A stretch of 64,000 bases of DNA, taken from contig JAPFFF010000009.1 of the NCBI GenBank assembly GCA_039105265.1, forward strand, positions 5,332,001 through 5,396,000, written 5' to 3'. Numbering within the stretch: the stretch's first letter is position 1; each line of letters starts with the position of its first letter. This DNA comes from Tritrichomonas musculus (taxonomy: Eukaryota; Parabasalia; Tritrichomonadida; Tritrichomonadidae). Below the pieces are notes generated by a model. The model ran no database searches and had not been told where the DNA came from. It saw only the letters and a list, made by a program, of their open reading frames with translations. The translations under genes and the position numbers were made by a program. Positions 1 to 9,429 of the stretch are shown here, one piece after another.

Positions 1-1081
1 CAATGCTGCATTTATCACGTCCTTCGTCATCATATGTAGAACTTCCACTATCTGAAATATTTCCTTTCCCTATATTTAGAATTTGAATTGGCTTTTTGAT
101 TATTCCGCCTCGTTTAATCCCTTGGCTGCATTTAAAAAGCGTGTCAACTCTTTTTAAAATATCTAACGGAGGGAGTGAAAAAGCTTGGATTTCACCTTCT
201 TCTGTAATAAAAAGCAGTCCAGCACGGTTTGATCCAGCCTCTTCATAGTTACTAGATGAAAAAACTGTGTAAAGAAGGTTATTGGCAAATTTAAGTATTC
301 CATATGGAACGCATTGATGACCTCTAACGATATGTTTAAGATTTGATTCATTTAAAAATCGAATTACTGCTGACGCTCCATAGGCAACGCCTGATCCTCT
401 TGTTGATCGTATAAAATCTTTTTCTGTATTCGATGGATCAGACCATAAAACATCAGACACCATATAATCTTCATATTGTGTCATTGGTCTTTTAAGACCG
501 TATAATTGTTGAGGTGATTTTAACGCAGGTGAAAGGCCACCGTGGACGCAGAATATACTATCAGAAATCACAGCGGCAATAGGCATCCATTGAAAGACAG
601 AATTTATTTCATTCCAAAGTATCTCTTTTCCTGTTTGTAAAATCACCTCATCATAAAATCCATAAACTTGATTAACATGATCAAATTCATGATTTCCACG
701 AAGCATTAAAATATTGTTTGGATAAGCGTATTGAAGAGCAAATAATAATGTAACCACTTCGACTGAAAACTCTCCTCGATCAACGTAATCGCCAAGAAAA
801 AGAATTTGTGAGCTTGGTGGAGGTTTGGCGTAAATTAGTATTCGCAATAAATCAAAAAGATTTCCATGAATGTCTCCTAATATATAAATTGGACTTGATA
901 TTTCTACAAGAGTATCTTTTTCTTGAAATACTGGTATAACACAGTGGCATAATTCAATAATAAGCGATGGTTCAAATTGAGGAATTGGAATCTTTTTTCC
1001 GATGTCTCCAACACGTTCCTCTGGAAGATTGAGTATTGTTTCATATGCAGTCAGTACTTCATTTACTGGTTTAGGCCACAT
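1..1081 (-). CDS. PPP-family Ser/Thr protein phosphatase catalytic subunit, 3' end cut by window
   Basis: This is a metal-dependent Ser/Thr phosphatase of the PP1/PP2A superfamily. Reading from ATG at 1081, the signature motifs occur in order: GDIHGN (about residues 69-74), GDYVDRG (97-103), RGNHE (128-132), HGGLSP (from H180) and RGH (H255). These supply the metal ligands (D70, H72, D98, N130, H180, H255) and the catalytic His131. The frame stays open to the left edge, so the C-terminus lies outside the window; about 360 residues are visible. The N-terminus is short, with no extra domain. It resembles PP1-type enzymes more than PP2B, but I cannot fix the subfamily without the missing tail. 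It is divergent from the kinase at 2047 across a spacer of about 1 kb. Substrates are unknown. A PP2A B''-type regulatory subunit sits at 6185-7504, but nothing links the two beyond proximity. Confidence 0.93.
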   Translation of the reverse strand, partial: MWPKPVNEVLTAYETILNLPEERVGDIGKKIPIPQFEPSLIIELCHCVIPVFQEKDTLVEISSPIYILGDIHGNLFDLLRILIYAKPPPSSQILFLGDYVDRGEFSVEVVTLLFALQYAYPNNILMLRGNHEFDHVNQVYGFYDEVILQTGKEILWNEINSVFQWMPIAAVISDSIFCVHGGLSPALKSPQQLYGLKRPMTQYEDYMVSDVLWSDPSNTEKDFIRSTRGSGVAYGASAVIRFLNESNLKHIVRGHQCVPYGILKFANNLLYTVFSSSNYEEAGSNRAGLLFITEEGEIQAFSLPPLDILKRVDTLFKCSQGIKRGGIIKKPIQILNIGKGNISDSGSSTYDDEGRDKCSI

Positions 1082-2046
1082 ATATTAAAATTTTAATTCT
1101 ATTGAATTTTCAATTGAAAAAAATAACAGAAAAATTTAAATCAATAAATGTTCATTCTAGATAATCGCTCTATCAGGATTCCTGATTCAGGAATCACTCT
1201 ATAGAAAATTGAAATCAATAAAATCGCATATTGCAAATTACTTAAAAATCTTGTATATTATTTAAATAAATCTATAAGTCAAGATAAGAAATTTATTTGG
1301 AACTTATTAAAATGATCAAAGATTTTTTATTAAAATGGATAATTAGGTAACGATGTATCATTAATTTCATTTTAGTTTTATAGTGTGCCATATTTTTTAT
1401 ATAAAAGATAGATTTGATTCATTTTAGAATTTGAAGAACAAATGTAAGGAAGCAAATATTGTACTAGCATCATCATTACTGTTGAATCATCGTTAAATAT
1501 TCTTATAGCAATCAACAATGAATTTAGTGATATTATTTTTACAAATAAAATATTTTTGAAAAATCTTTAATTATTTTTTTGAAGTTGTTTATTTGATCAT
1601 AATTTTAATTATTATTAGGGCCTAAAAAAGATATTTTGCAACATGTATAATGAATTAAAGTGTGGTTGATTAAGATGAAAAAATTGAAATCTTTGAATTT
1701 TGAAATGTTGATATCTTTTTATGAGGAATTTATTTGCGAAAAAGCATTTATCATATCTAATAAACAAAAGGATTGTTTTATTTTATTAATGGAATAATTT
1801 ATTTGTATATAATATATTATATTTTAAAATATTTTATTTAATTCGAATATGCGAGTTCAATCAAGATATTATTTATTTTAAAAATGAATAACTGAATTTT
1901 TTAAAAAAATTCAATAAGATTTATTTTTTATACTCTGAATATTTGAATAATTATTTTATAAAATAAAAAAAAATTGAAAGAGTGTTTCAATTTTTGAAAA
2001 AAGAACCAATTAATATAACTTCATTTTTATCTATTGATTGGCTTTT
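1082..2046. other. AT-rich divergent spacer
   Basis: Non-coding spacer between the divergent phosphatase and kinase genes. It must hold both promoters. I see no gene. It carries a 19-bp near-perfect palindrome at 1177-1195, flanked by direct repeats of CTCTAT, and many A/T runs. A TTCATTTTTATC stretch at about 2020 resembles the trichomonad TCA-type initiator just upstream of the kinase start. Confidence 0.6.
1168..1202. repeat. 19-bp palindrome flanked by CTCTAT direct repeats
   Basis: GATTCCTGA and TCAGGAATC form a perfect 9-bp inverted repeat around a single T (1177-1195). The hexamer CTCTAT lies on both sides, at 1168-1173 and 1197-1202. It could be a regulatory dyad for the divergent genes or the footprint of an excised element. 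Confidence 0.6.
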
Positions 2047-3438
2047 ATGAATAGTAGTGGTGAAAGAACTCTTGAAATTCCTACTCCAAATGGTATGAAA
2101 GTTGTTACGCATAGTACAGTGAACTCTTCTAAAGGACAACTTTTATATAATTCAAAATTATTAGATAATCTTTCAGACCAAATAAGAAATAATAATTATG
2201 CAATATACAATAGCAACGATTCAGAACAGCAAATTCCGATGAAAGCAAACGATTTTAAATATATCAATCAATCCGAACCTGGTTATTTTATTAAAGATTT
2301 AACATATGAAAATATTCCATTAAACGATGAAAAAGGAGAGAATACTATTTTTCATTCATTAGATGAAGTCGGAGAAGTTATATTTCATCAAAAAATAAAA
2401 ATGGTTGGACTTGATACAATAAATAATAACAATTCAAAAACAGATGGTTATTCTGATACTGTCAGTAAATCTGAATCAGATTCAAATTCTGATAGTGAAA
2501 AAGAAAATCAAGAAATAGAATCATTAAAGAGCACATCACAGCTTTTGCCAGTCATTGATGATATCATTCAAAAAAATGATCCAAGAATATTCCTCAAAAA
2601 TATGAAGCAATTTGATAAAGGATCGACATGTACAATTTATACAGCTGATTATGATGGTCAAAAAATAATTGTGAAAGAAATGATAATAGATAAAGATAAT
2701 GAACAGCCTTTATTAGAAGAAACTCGTTTGATGGCGTCAATGCACAGTGATCATATTGTTGGATTTATTTCAGCACATCGTTTAGAAAACTATCTATGGA
2801 TTTTAATGGAATATATGGATGGTGGATCGTTAACAAATATTGCTACATATTGTGATTGCCAAGAAGAGCATATAGCTTATTTTGCTCGTGAAATATTAAT
2901 TGCTTTAGACTATATGCATAAGCAATTCAAAATTCACAGAGATATAAAAACAGATAATGTATTATTAAAAAGCGATGGAAGTGTGAAACTTGCAGATTTT
3001 GGTTTTACGGCACAACTTGATAGAAAACGTCCTAACCGAAAGTCAATTGTTGGAACTCCTTATTGGATGGCACCTGAACTTATCCGATCGCAGCCATATA
3101 CGTACTCTGTTGATATATGGTCTTTAGGTGTTTTGTGTCGTGAATTAGCAGAGGGAGCTCCTCCATATGTTGATTTGCCTCCATTAAAAGCTCTTTATAA
3201 GATACAGTCAGTTGGACTTCCACCAATTACAAATGAAGATCAAAGATCCCCAGAATTCCTTGATTTTCTCAGTTTATGTTTAAAGATGGATCCAAAGAAA
3301 AGGCCCACTGCAGAAACTTTGTTAAAGCATCCTTTCTTGAACAAAGCTTGTGATAATATGTTTATTCCTCCTTTGATGAAATTTGCAGATGAATTAGCAT
3401 CCAAGAACAACAATAATAATAACTACAGTGATTTTTAA
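2047..3438 (+). CDS. STE20/PAK-like Ser/Thr protein kinase
   Basis: 463-residue protein kinase. An open frame begins earlier at a TTG, but ATG at 2047 is the likely start. The N-terminal 185 residues are polar and probably disordered; the first 30 hold an IPTPNG...H segment that only weakly recalls a CRIB (Rac/Cdc42-binding) motif. The kinase domain spans about 189-430. It has the catalytic Lys210, HRD (297-299) with IHRDIKTDNVLL, LADFGF (D317) and GTPYWMAPE ending at E344. The FGFTAQ and GTPYWMAPE pair is typical of PAK/STE20 kinases, which act in MAP-kinase and cytoskeletal signalling. Oddly, the ATP-binding glycine loop is poor: the GxGxxG position reads DKGSTC, keeping only the middle glycine, though other catalytic residues are present. 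The tail is Asn-rich. Kinase identity is secure; the PAK subgroup is likely; the upstream GTPase is inference. Confidence 0.92.
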   Translation: MNSSGERTLEIPTPNGMKVVTHSTVNSSKGQLLYNSKLLDNLSDQIRNNNYAIYNSNDSEQQIPMKANDFKYINQSEPGYFIKDLTYENIPLNDEKGENTIFHSLDEVGEVIFHQKIKMVGLDTINNNNSKTDGYSDTVSKSESDSNSDSEKENQEIESLKSTSQLLPVIDDIIQKNDPRIFLKNMKQFDKGSTCTIYTADYDGQKIIVKEMIIDKDNEQPLLEETRLMASMHSDHIVGFISAHRLENYLWILMEYMDGGSLTNIATYCDCQEEHIAYFAREILIALDYMHKQFKIHRDIKTDNVLLKSDGSVKLADFGFTAQLDRKRPNRKSIVGTPYWMAPELIRSQPYTYSVDIWSLGVLCRELAEGAPPYVDLPPLKALYKIQSVGLPPITNEDQRSPEFLDFLSLCLKMDPKKRPTAETLLKHPFLNKACDNMFIPPLMKFADELASKNNNNNNYSDF

Positions 3439-3572
3439 TTTGTAATGTATTTTTGTTTATATGTTTTTAATTATTATTGTATGAGTAAAATGTAAAATAG
3501 AAATCATCTAACTTTTGTTGTATTTTGTGAAAATTTTGAAAAAGTTTAGAAATCAAAGTTTAGATATTATAA

Positions 3573-3908
3573 ATGACAAACGAAACTTCTGTTATTAAAA
3601 ATCATGAATTTGATATACAGCAAGAAACTTTTTCATTTTTGAGTTATAACTCAATTTCAGGTAAATACGAATGGGGATATCATAATGAATCATTTTCAGA
3701 TTTGGAACAATATTGGAATGAAATTGATGATTATATCCCTTTTTCAATCAAATCTCCAGATCAAATTAATGGCTTTATTTTAACTAATGATGATCCGATT
3801 TATATTCTCAATATTGATGATAACCAGCATTTAATTCATAAAAATCAATTATGTGAAAAAGCCCCAAAAATTTTTACTGATTATTTTATATCAAAATTAT
3901 CAAAATGA
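3573..3908 (+). CDS. Small acidic protein, unknown
   Basis: A 111-residue open frame from a good ATG, 134 bases after the kinase and on the same strand. I do not recognise the family. It is acidic and aromatic-rich, with a segment reading SFLSYNSISGKYEWGYHNE near residues 22-40. It has no signal peptide or membrane segment. A GAAAAAGTTT motif lies at 3538-3547, about 26 bases before the ATG, similar to motifs near other genes here. The composition looks coding, not random A/T sequence. It could be a lineage-specific small protein. Confidence 0.6.
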   Translation: MTNETSVIKNHEFDIQQETFSFLSYNSISGKYEWGYHNESFSDLEQYWNEIDDYIPFSIKSPDQINGFILTNDDPIYILNIDDNQHLIHKNQLCEKAPKIFTDYFISKLSK

Positions 3909-4317
3909 TTAGAAATGATGATGATTCTCTAAATTTTTATTACAAAGTGATTATGTTTCTCGAAGTTATTAATTTTATTATTATTGAAATAAAAATTTGA
4001 TGTAGCTAGCAAGATCTCTGTTAATGAATTGAATTTGATTTTTAAAGAAAGCCCAATTTAGATTAAAACTAGCAAAAGTGGAAGCACTTTCTACTTCAAT
4101 TATATTTAATATTATTTGCTTATCATAATAATTAAATATTTTTTGTCTCAGATAATTTCAGGTTTATTTATTTTCTACATATGCTTTAAAAAACTATTTT
4201 TTGATATTATGATTATAGAATATGTAAAATTATAAATCATTTTACGAAGTGTATATAAAGATATATTTATGAATTAGGAGATAAAAATTCAATTTGATTT
4301 TTTTTTTAACGAATTCA
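3909..4317. other. AT-rich spacer
   Basis: About 400 bases of A/T-rich sequence between two same-strand genes. It presumably holds the 3' end of the small orphan gene and the promoter of the enolase gene. I see no RNA gene, open frame or notable repeat in it. Confidence 0.5.
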
Positions 4318-5886
4318 ATGACTGAAGAAGAACAGTGCGAAGAAACAATTGCTGAAGTCATAAATAAAAAAGAAGCTGTTGAAGAATATCTAGAGAAGCA
4401 TCAGATTCTTCAAGCATTAGATCAATCTATTAATGAATTATTTGAAACTCGTCCTGTTGATGTTTGTGGAGTGCTTTCACAAATTCTTATGCGTCGTGCT
4501 CTTCCACCGACGATTGATCATCTTATTGGACGTGAAGTTCTTGATTCCCGTGGTAACCCCACTGTCGAAGTAGATGTTTATGTCAAATATTTGGATGAAA
4601 TTATTTTTGCAGCTAGGTCGTCAGCGCCTAGCGGAGCATCTACTGGCTCAAATGAAGCTCGCGAAGTTCGTGATACTTCCTCACCAAGATATGATGGACT
4701 TGGAACGCAACAAGCTGTTCAAAATGTTAACGAAATTTTAAGTCCTGCATTAAAAGATCATGAGCTCAAAAATTTAGTTGATCTTGACCGAATTATTTGT
4801 GAAACTGATGGAACAGAACTTAAAGAAACTGTTGGTGGAAACGCTTGTACTGCAGCTTCTTTTGCCTTAGCAGAATCAGGATCTGTTCTTTCTGAAATGC
4901 AATTATTTCAATATTTATCTGAACAATTTGATATTATTTCAAATCCGCAAGAAAACCAAGCTGAAGTTGATTCAAACTTAAATAATGATCAAAATTTAAA
5001 TGATACTGTAAGAGTATTCAAACAAAAAAGATATCGGATTCCAACACCATTTTTCAATATTTTAAATGGAGGAAAGCATGCTGGTGGTAATCTTCGAATT
5101 CAAGAATTCATGATTTCCCCTCGTGAAGATATGCCTTTCCCAGAACAATTACGAATGGCTTCAGAGGTTTATCATAAGCTTGGTTCTCTACTAGCTAAAG
5201 AAAAAGGGCCTTCGAGTAGAAATTTAGGTGATGAAGGAGGATATGCTCCTCAACTAAATTCGCCGGAAGAAGCTATTACTCTAATTGAGAATGCTATTCA
5301 GATTGCAGGTTATGAGCCCGGTCATGACATCCGCATTGCTCTTGATGCTGCTGCCACTGAATTTTATAATCAGCAAACAAAAACTTACGAAATTGAAGAA
5401 GGTTTAAATAAAACTGGGCCCGAAATGATTGATTATTGGAAAGAAATGATTGAGAAGCATCCTTCGATTATATCAATAGAAGATCCATTAGAAGAAAAAG
5501 ATTATGAAAATTGGATAAAATTAAATGAAGAAATTGGTGATAAAGTTAAACTTGTCGGTGATGATCTTTATACAACAAATGTAAATACAATAGCTAAAGG
5601 AATTGAAGAAAAATGGTGTAATGCACTTTTACTTAAAGTTAATCAAATTGGAACAATTTCTGAAGCAATGAGAGCTGCGAAATTAGTGCTTGATGCTGGA
5701 CAAACAGTCATGGTTTCACATAGAAGTGGTGAAACTTGCAACTCATTGATTGCTGACTTGGCAGTAGCAATTGGTGCTCAGTCAATTAAAACTGGTTCAA
5801 CTGCGAGAGGTGAAAGAATTCAAAAGTATACTAGGCTCTTGCAGATTTATGATTATTTGAAAGAAAATAACCTTCTTATTGTATAA
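4318..5886 (+). CDS. Enolase with ENO4-type N-terminal docking extension
   Basis: Enolase family (2-phosphoglycerate to phosphoenolpyruvate, glycolysis), 522 residues against about 430 for the standard enzyme. The start is ATG at 4318, although the frame is open a little further upstream. The catalytic set is complete by position: SGASTG loop (S105), H254 and E263 in the GGKHAGGN...QEF stretch, E306 (GDEGG), D343, E388 (SIEDP), D415 (GDDL), K440, H468-R469-S470 (SHRSGE) and K491 (KTGSTARGER). The extra length has two parts. The N-terminal 60-odd residues, with EEYLEKHQILQALDQ and RPVDVCGVLSQIL, look like a Dpy-30/RIIa-type dimerisation-docking helix pair. A polar insert of about 35 residues lies around 220-240, before the PTPFFNILNGG motif. 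The extension running into PPTIDHLIGREVLDSRG matches my memory of animal ENO4, the sperm-tail enolase, suggesting a flagellar or cytoskeletal location. That location is inference. Confidence 0.93.
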   Translation: MTEEEQCEETIAEVINKKEAVEEYLEKHQILQALDQSINELFETRPVDVCGVLSQILMRRALPPTIDHLIGREVLDSRGNPTVEVDVYVKYLDEIIFAARSSAPSGASTGSNEAREVRDTSSPRYDGLGTQQAVQNVNEILSPALKDHELKNLVDLDRIICETDGTELKETVGGNACTAASFALAESGSVLSEMQLFQYLSEQFDIISNPQENQAEVDSNLNNDQNLNDTVRVFKQKRYRIPTPFFNILNGGKHAGGNLRIQEFMISPREDMPFPEQLRMASEVYHKLGSLLAKEKGPSSRNLGDEGGYAPQLNSPEEAITLIENAIQIAGYEPGHDIRIALDAAATEFYNQQTKTYEIEEGLNKTGPEMIDYWKEMIEKHPSIISIEDPLEEKDYENWIKLNEEIGDKVKLVGDDLYTTNVNTIAKGIEEKWCNALLLKVNQIGTISEAMRAAKLVLDAGQTVMVSHRSGETCNSLIADLAVAIGAQSIKTGSTARGERIQKYTRLLQIYDYLKENNLLIV

Positions 5887-6184
5887 TATTTGTCTTCTTT
5901 TAGTTAAATTAAAAAATTTGTCTGATTGTGAAAAAGTGTTTATTATTATTGTTTTGTTTGGTTGGGTATGATATATTTTGAGGCTTGGATAAATATGGTT
6001 GATTCTAAAAAAAAACAGATTATTTTCAATATTAATATCAAAAATAATATTCAGTAAGATATTAAAAGAAATATATATATATATATAAACAAGACTTAAA
6101 GGTTAGAACTAAAGTTATTAAATTTCCTATGGGACAATAGAAGTTGATCAAGTTTTGCTCAAAAAAAAGAATATTTTGAAAAAA

Positions 6185-7504
6185 TCATAACGAATGTACA
6201 TCTGGTATTGGTGGTTGTAATGACTCGCATTCCAAATCTAATTCATATCTAATAAATTCTCGTGCATCGCAAATTCTCATAACCAAATTGGCTGTGGCTC
6301 TTGACTGTACGAAAAATTGTCTAGTAATTTTTTGATCGGAAGCTTGGCACATGTCAAAAAGTTGACTAGCAATATAATCATAAGGTGGAATTGATTTATT
6401 ATCTGGATATAGTTCTTTTGCAATTTTTATAACCTCTCGAACAAAATAATTAATTTCATACTGCGTAATGATACCGTTTCCATCTATGTCTAATGCATCA
6501 AAAAAGTATATATTTGCAAAAGGCTCGCCAAGAAAATACCATGCTGTACGAAATCGAACATACCATTCAAAATTAATAATATTATTATTGAATCCAATAC
6601 CATCGGCTGCACTACAGGCAAATGCCGAAGTTAGTCGAAGTTTGCCCATATAAATTAGATCCTTGGGTTCAATAATTCCATCATTATTAAGATCCATCAT
6701 TTTGAAGTCTTGAACGAAATTTCGAAAATAGTCAAAAGAAAATGGATTTGTTCGATCTTCGGACCATCCATCAACCATTACAAAATACATAAAAAAAGCT
6801 TGGTTCAAAAGGTTACCAATCATTATTTTGCCTGAAGAAAGTGGATCGAGTATAACTAGAAATTGTTGCGCTGAAAATTCATAGTATTTCTTCCTCAGTT
6901 CTTCATCATATTCTGATTGAATAAAAGAGAATTCAGATGCAAAATGATTGATATATGTTTTAAAATCTGATTCTAATATAAATCCTGTTCTTGCTGGATC
7001 AAGATATAGTAAAAAGCTGTAATGCTCTGAACAGCGAGAGATTGTTTTAATATGAATTAAAAGTGCGTCATAACTGCAAACATTCATTGAATTTCCTCCA
7101 ACTTGAATAAATAGCCTTGATGACAAAATTGGTTGAAGTTCATCTTTCCAACTTTCTCTTAATTGAAGGTATTGAGGGTAGCGAAGTGTCCTGCCAGATA
7201 TGCTTTTTCCAAGTGAAGGAAATGATGATGATGAATTCATTTTTGTGTATGCATCTTCAAGTGCTTTAACATCATCTTTAGTCGGATATTTTTCATTTAC
7301 TTTAATAATTGATTGAGCAGTTGACCATGAATTCAATAAGCTTGCAATGTTATCTTTTTTGGCTTTGTGTGAGGAGTAAAATCCAGGAATTATATCAATT
7401 TCATCATTTTCTTTTGACAGTTTGGTAAATTCTTTTTCAACTTCAGAATATCCTAACTTATTTAAAATACTTGATAATTTTGATGATTGAATAAAAGAGG
7501 TCAT
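6185..7504 (-). CDS. PP2A regulatory subunit B''-gamma-like (PPP2R3C/TON2 family)
   Basis: A 439-residue protein with an EF-hand core resembling PPP2R3C and plant TONNEAU2/FASS. The segment FLVILDPLSSGKIMIGNLL is close to the family's conserved FFFFLDP-TGKI stretch. Two EF-hand-like loops follow, at about residue 271 (DLNNDGIIEPKD) and 339 (DIDGNGIITQYE); both keep acidic ligands at positions 1, 3 and 5. Family members direct PP2A to centrosomes, basal bodies or the cortical cytoskeleton. In a flagellate, a basal-body role is plausible but inferred. It is convergent with the enolase gene and divergent from the distant Myb gene. A perfect 21-bp dyad (7613-7633) built from AAAAAGTT arms lies about 110 bases upstream of its ATG. 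A PPP catalytic subunit is encoded at 1-1081, with no evidence that they partner. Confidence 0.85.
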   Translation of the reverse strand: MTSFIQSSKLSSILNKLGYSEVEKEFTKLSKENDEIDIIPGFYSSHKAKKDNIASLLNSWSTAQSIIKVNEKYPTKDDVKALEDAYTKMNSSSSFPSLGKSISGRTLRYPQYLQLRESWKDELQPILSSRLFIQVGGNSMNVCSYDALLIHIKTISRCSEHYSFLLYLDPARTGFILESDFKTYINHFASEFSFIQSEYDEELRKKYYEFSAQQFLVILDPLSSGKIMIGNLLNQAFFMYFVMVDGWSEDRTNPFSFDYFRNFVQDFKMMDLNNDGIIEPKDLIYMGKLRLTSAFACSAADGIGFNNNIINFEWYVRFRTAWYFLGEPFANIYFFDALDIDGNGIITQYEINYFVREVIKIAKELYPDNKSIPPYDYIASQLFDMCQASDQKITRQFFVQSRATANLVMRICDAREFIRYELDLECESLQPPIPDVHSL

Positions 7505-7612
7505 ATTTATTGATATATTTGTATCTCATATAATAAACGTATATTGTATCAAAAAGTATAAAATCTCTCGAATTTATTAAAAAGTTATTCTAAAAAAGAT
7601 AAGTCATCTTAT

Positions 7613-7633
7613 TTAAAAAGTTCAACTTTTTAA
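7613..7633. promoter_or_regulatory. 21-bp AAAAAGTT dyad upstream of the TON2-like gene
   Basis: Perfect inverted repeat: TTAAAAAGTT, a central C at 7623, then AACTTTTTAA. It lies 109-129 bases upstream of the ATG of the minus-strand gene. The AAAAAGTT half-site recurs near several other starts in this window. The regulatory role is a guess. Confidence 0.4.
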
Positions 7634-7962
7634 TAGAATTTCTATAAAAAAACGTTGGAAAGAGATTTATCGTTTTTAAAAGTGCTTTAACAAACAGGTA
7701 AATTTTCAGAGGTATTATTTTTTTAAAAAAAAAGAATCACCACTTTAAAACATCTCGAGAATAGATATTTATGCTCCAGATAGAAATTTCTTGAATTATT
7801 ATAAATAAGCTAGGCTTTAAATTGGTGGTCATTTTAGGTTGGAAATGACAACTTTTAAAGTATTTTATAGCTCCAAGTGGCCAGATGCCAAAAAGATGTC
7901 ATTGACTATTTAAATTCTAGTAAATAAGATGCTAGGTTTTACTGTCCAGACGAGTTTTCATA

Positions 7963-7999
7963 GAAAAAGTCATAGAATTATCCCTATCCACTTTCAATT
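7963..7999 (+). repeat. Copy A of a 37-bp dispersed repeat
   Basis: This 37-base block matches the reverse complement of 61159-61195 at 33 positions, and all four differences are transitions. The conserved centre reads TTATCCCT(A/G)TCCACTTTC. It is probably the remnant of a transposable element end. Confidence 0.6.
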
Positions 8000-9429
8000 T
8001 TATCTTTTAGGTCTCAATAAAAAGATTTCTTCTAAAGTTTTCTTTCTTAATTTTCGTTTTATTTGAGCTTGACACTTTTTCATTTTCAGAGAATCTCTGA
8101 ATTTCTTGGATGCAGCTTGGGACACTTTTGAATGGATTTCTATAGTTATTTAAAAAGTTTGCCACAAGCTGATTGAATCCGACTTTATTAGTAACTTTTT
8201 GTATATATGGAAATTTAAATTTTCAATGAAATAAAAAAATCAATACAAATATTAAATCAATTATTTTCTCAATTATTAAAATATGATTATATATTTATAT
8301 AAATGTAATTATTATAGTTTTATCCTTTTATTTTTTAATTAATATTATTTAATATATAATTATAATATATAATTCATAAAACTCTTTTGTAACCAGAAAT
8401 AGCTTAGATCGGGTACATTAGGAATTTAACGATCTTTTATATTCAATATTTCTGAAGAGGTTTTTGTTAACATTCTAAAATTTAATTTCTTTTCAAATAA
8501 ATTCAATAAACATTTACAATTTGTGTAATTTATTCAATTATTAAAAATAAATATATCTGAGTTTAATACTAATTATCTAAGTATTATTCAGTTGAAATAT
8601 TAATCAATTTATTTCATGCATATATAGATTGAAAATAAATTCTAAAATATGAAATGTGTATAATTTATTCTAATTATAGAAAAAAATCAAAGGCAAATTT
8701 TTTATTAGAAAATTCATTTCAAAATATTTGGTTGATTTAACAATTACCAATATGAACATTTTTTGGGATTTTAAATGAATTATTTAAAATATTTAATATC
8801 AATGTACTTATATTATTGTTAGAAAAAAACAAAAGTTATCTTATTCTTTCTAAATAATCATTCAAATTTCTATATGCAAAGTTAAAACATTTTACTTATT
8901 GAAAGATACAATTAAATTACACTATTTTTTGTGAGAAAAATAATCGAGTTTAAAGATTGTCATATTTAATCTTATTTTTGGTGGATGAAAAAGTGTTTTA
9001 ATATGTCATATGGCTGAATTAATAAAAAAATTATAAAAATATTAGATTTTGTCAGAAAATGAAATTTCAATGAAATATCATCATTATTGCTGATCTATAT
9101 TATCAAGCATTTGAAATGAAATGAAAGAAAAGCATTTTGAAATTGATATGAAAAAAAAAAAATTCTCTCTTTAACACATTTGGATTTTATAAATATATTG
9201 ATATATTTCAGATTTATTTCTCTATAAATGCATTTTATATTATAAAATATTATTTTTAGTATTTTAATTTGTTATTAAAAACTTTTAACGATTGGTTGAA
9301 GAGATATAATCATAATGGCAATTAATTTCAATGGAAATATCTTGTTTTCAATTTTTATATAAAATATTCAATATTTTAAAAGAAATATCATTCAAAATTT
9401 AAAACAGTCACTTCATAATTGCTTACCAA

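Larger units (their letters stand above)
7505..9429. other. Long AT-rich spacer with degenerate repeats
   Basis: About 1.9 kb without a convincing gene between divergent genes. The part from about 7690 to 8200 is less A/T-simple than the rest and carries a 37-bp block (7963-7999) that recurs inverted at 61159-61195. That suggests an old dispersed element. The remainder (8200-9400) is nearly pure A/T-rich sequence, in which I see nothing. Confidence 0.55.

Noticed and set aside
7707-7716. AGAGGTATT resembling the end of the 60313 transposon
   Set aside because: The match stops after nine bases and no inverse partner or target duplication is visible.
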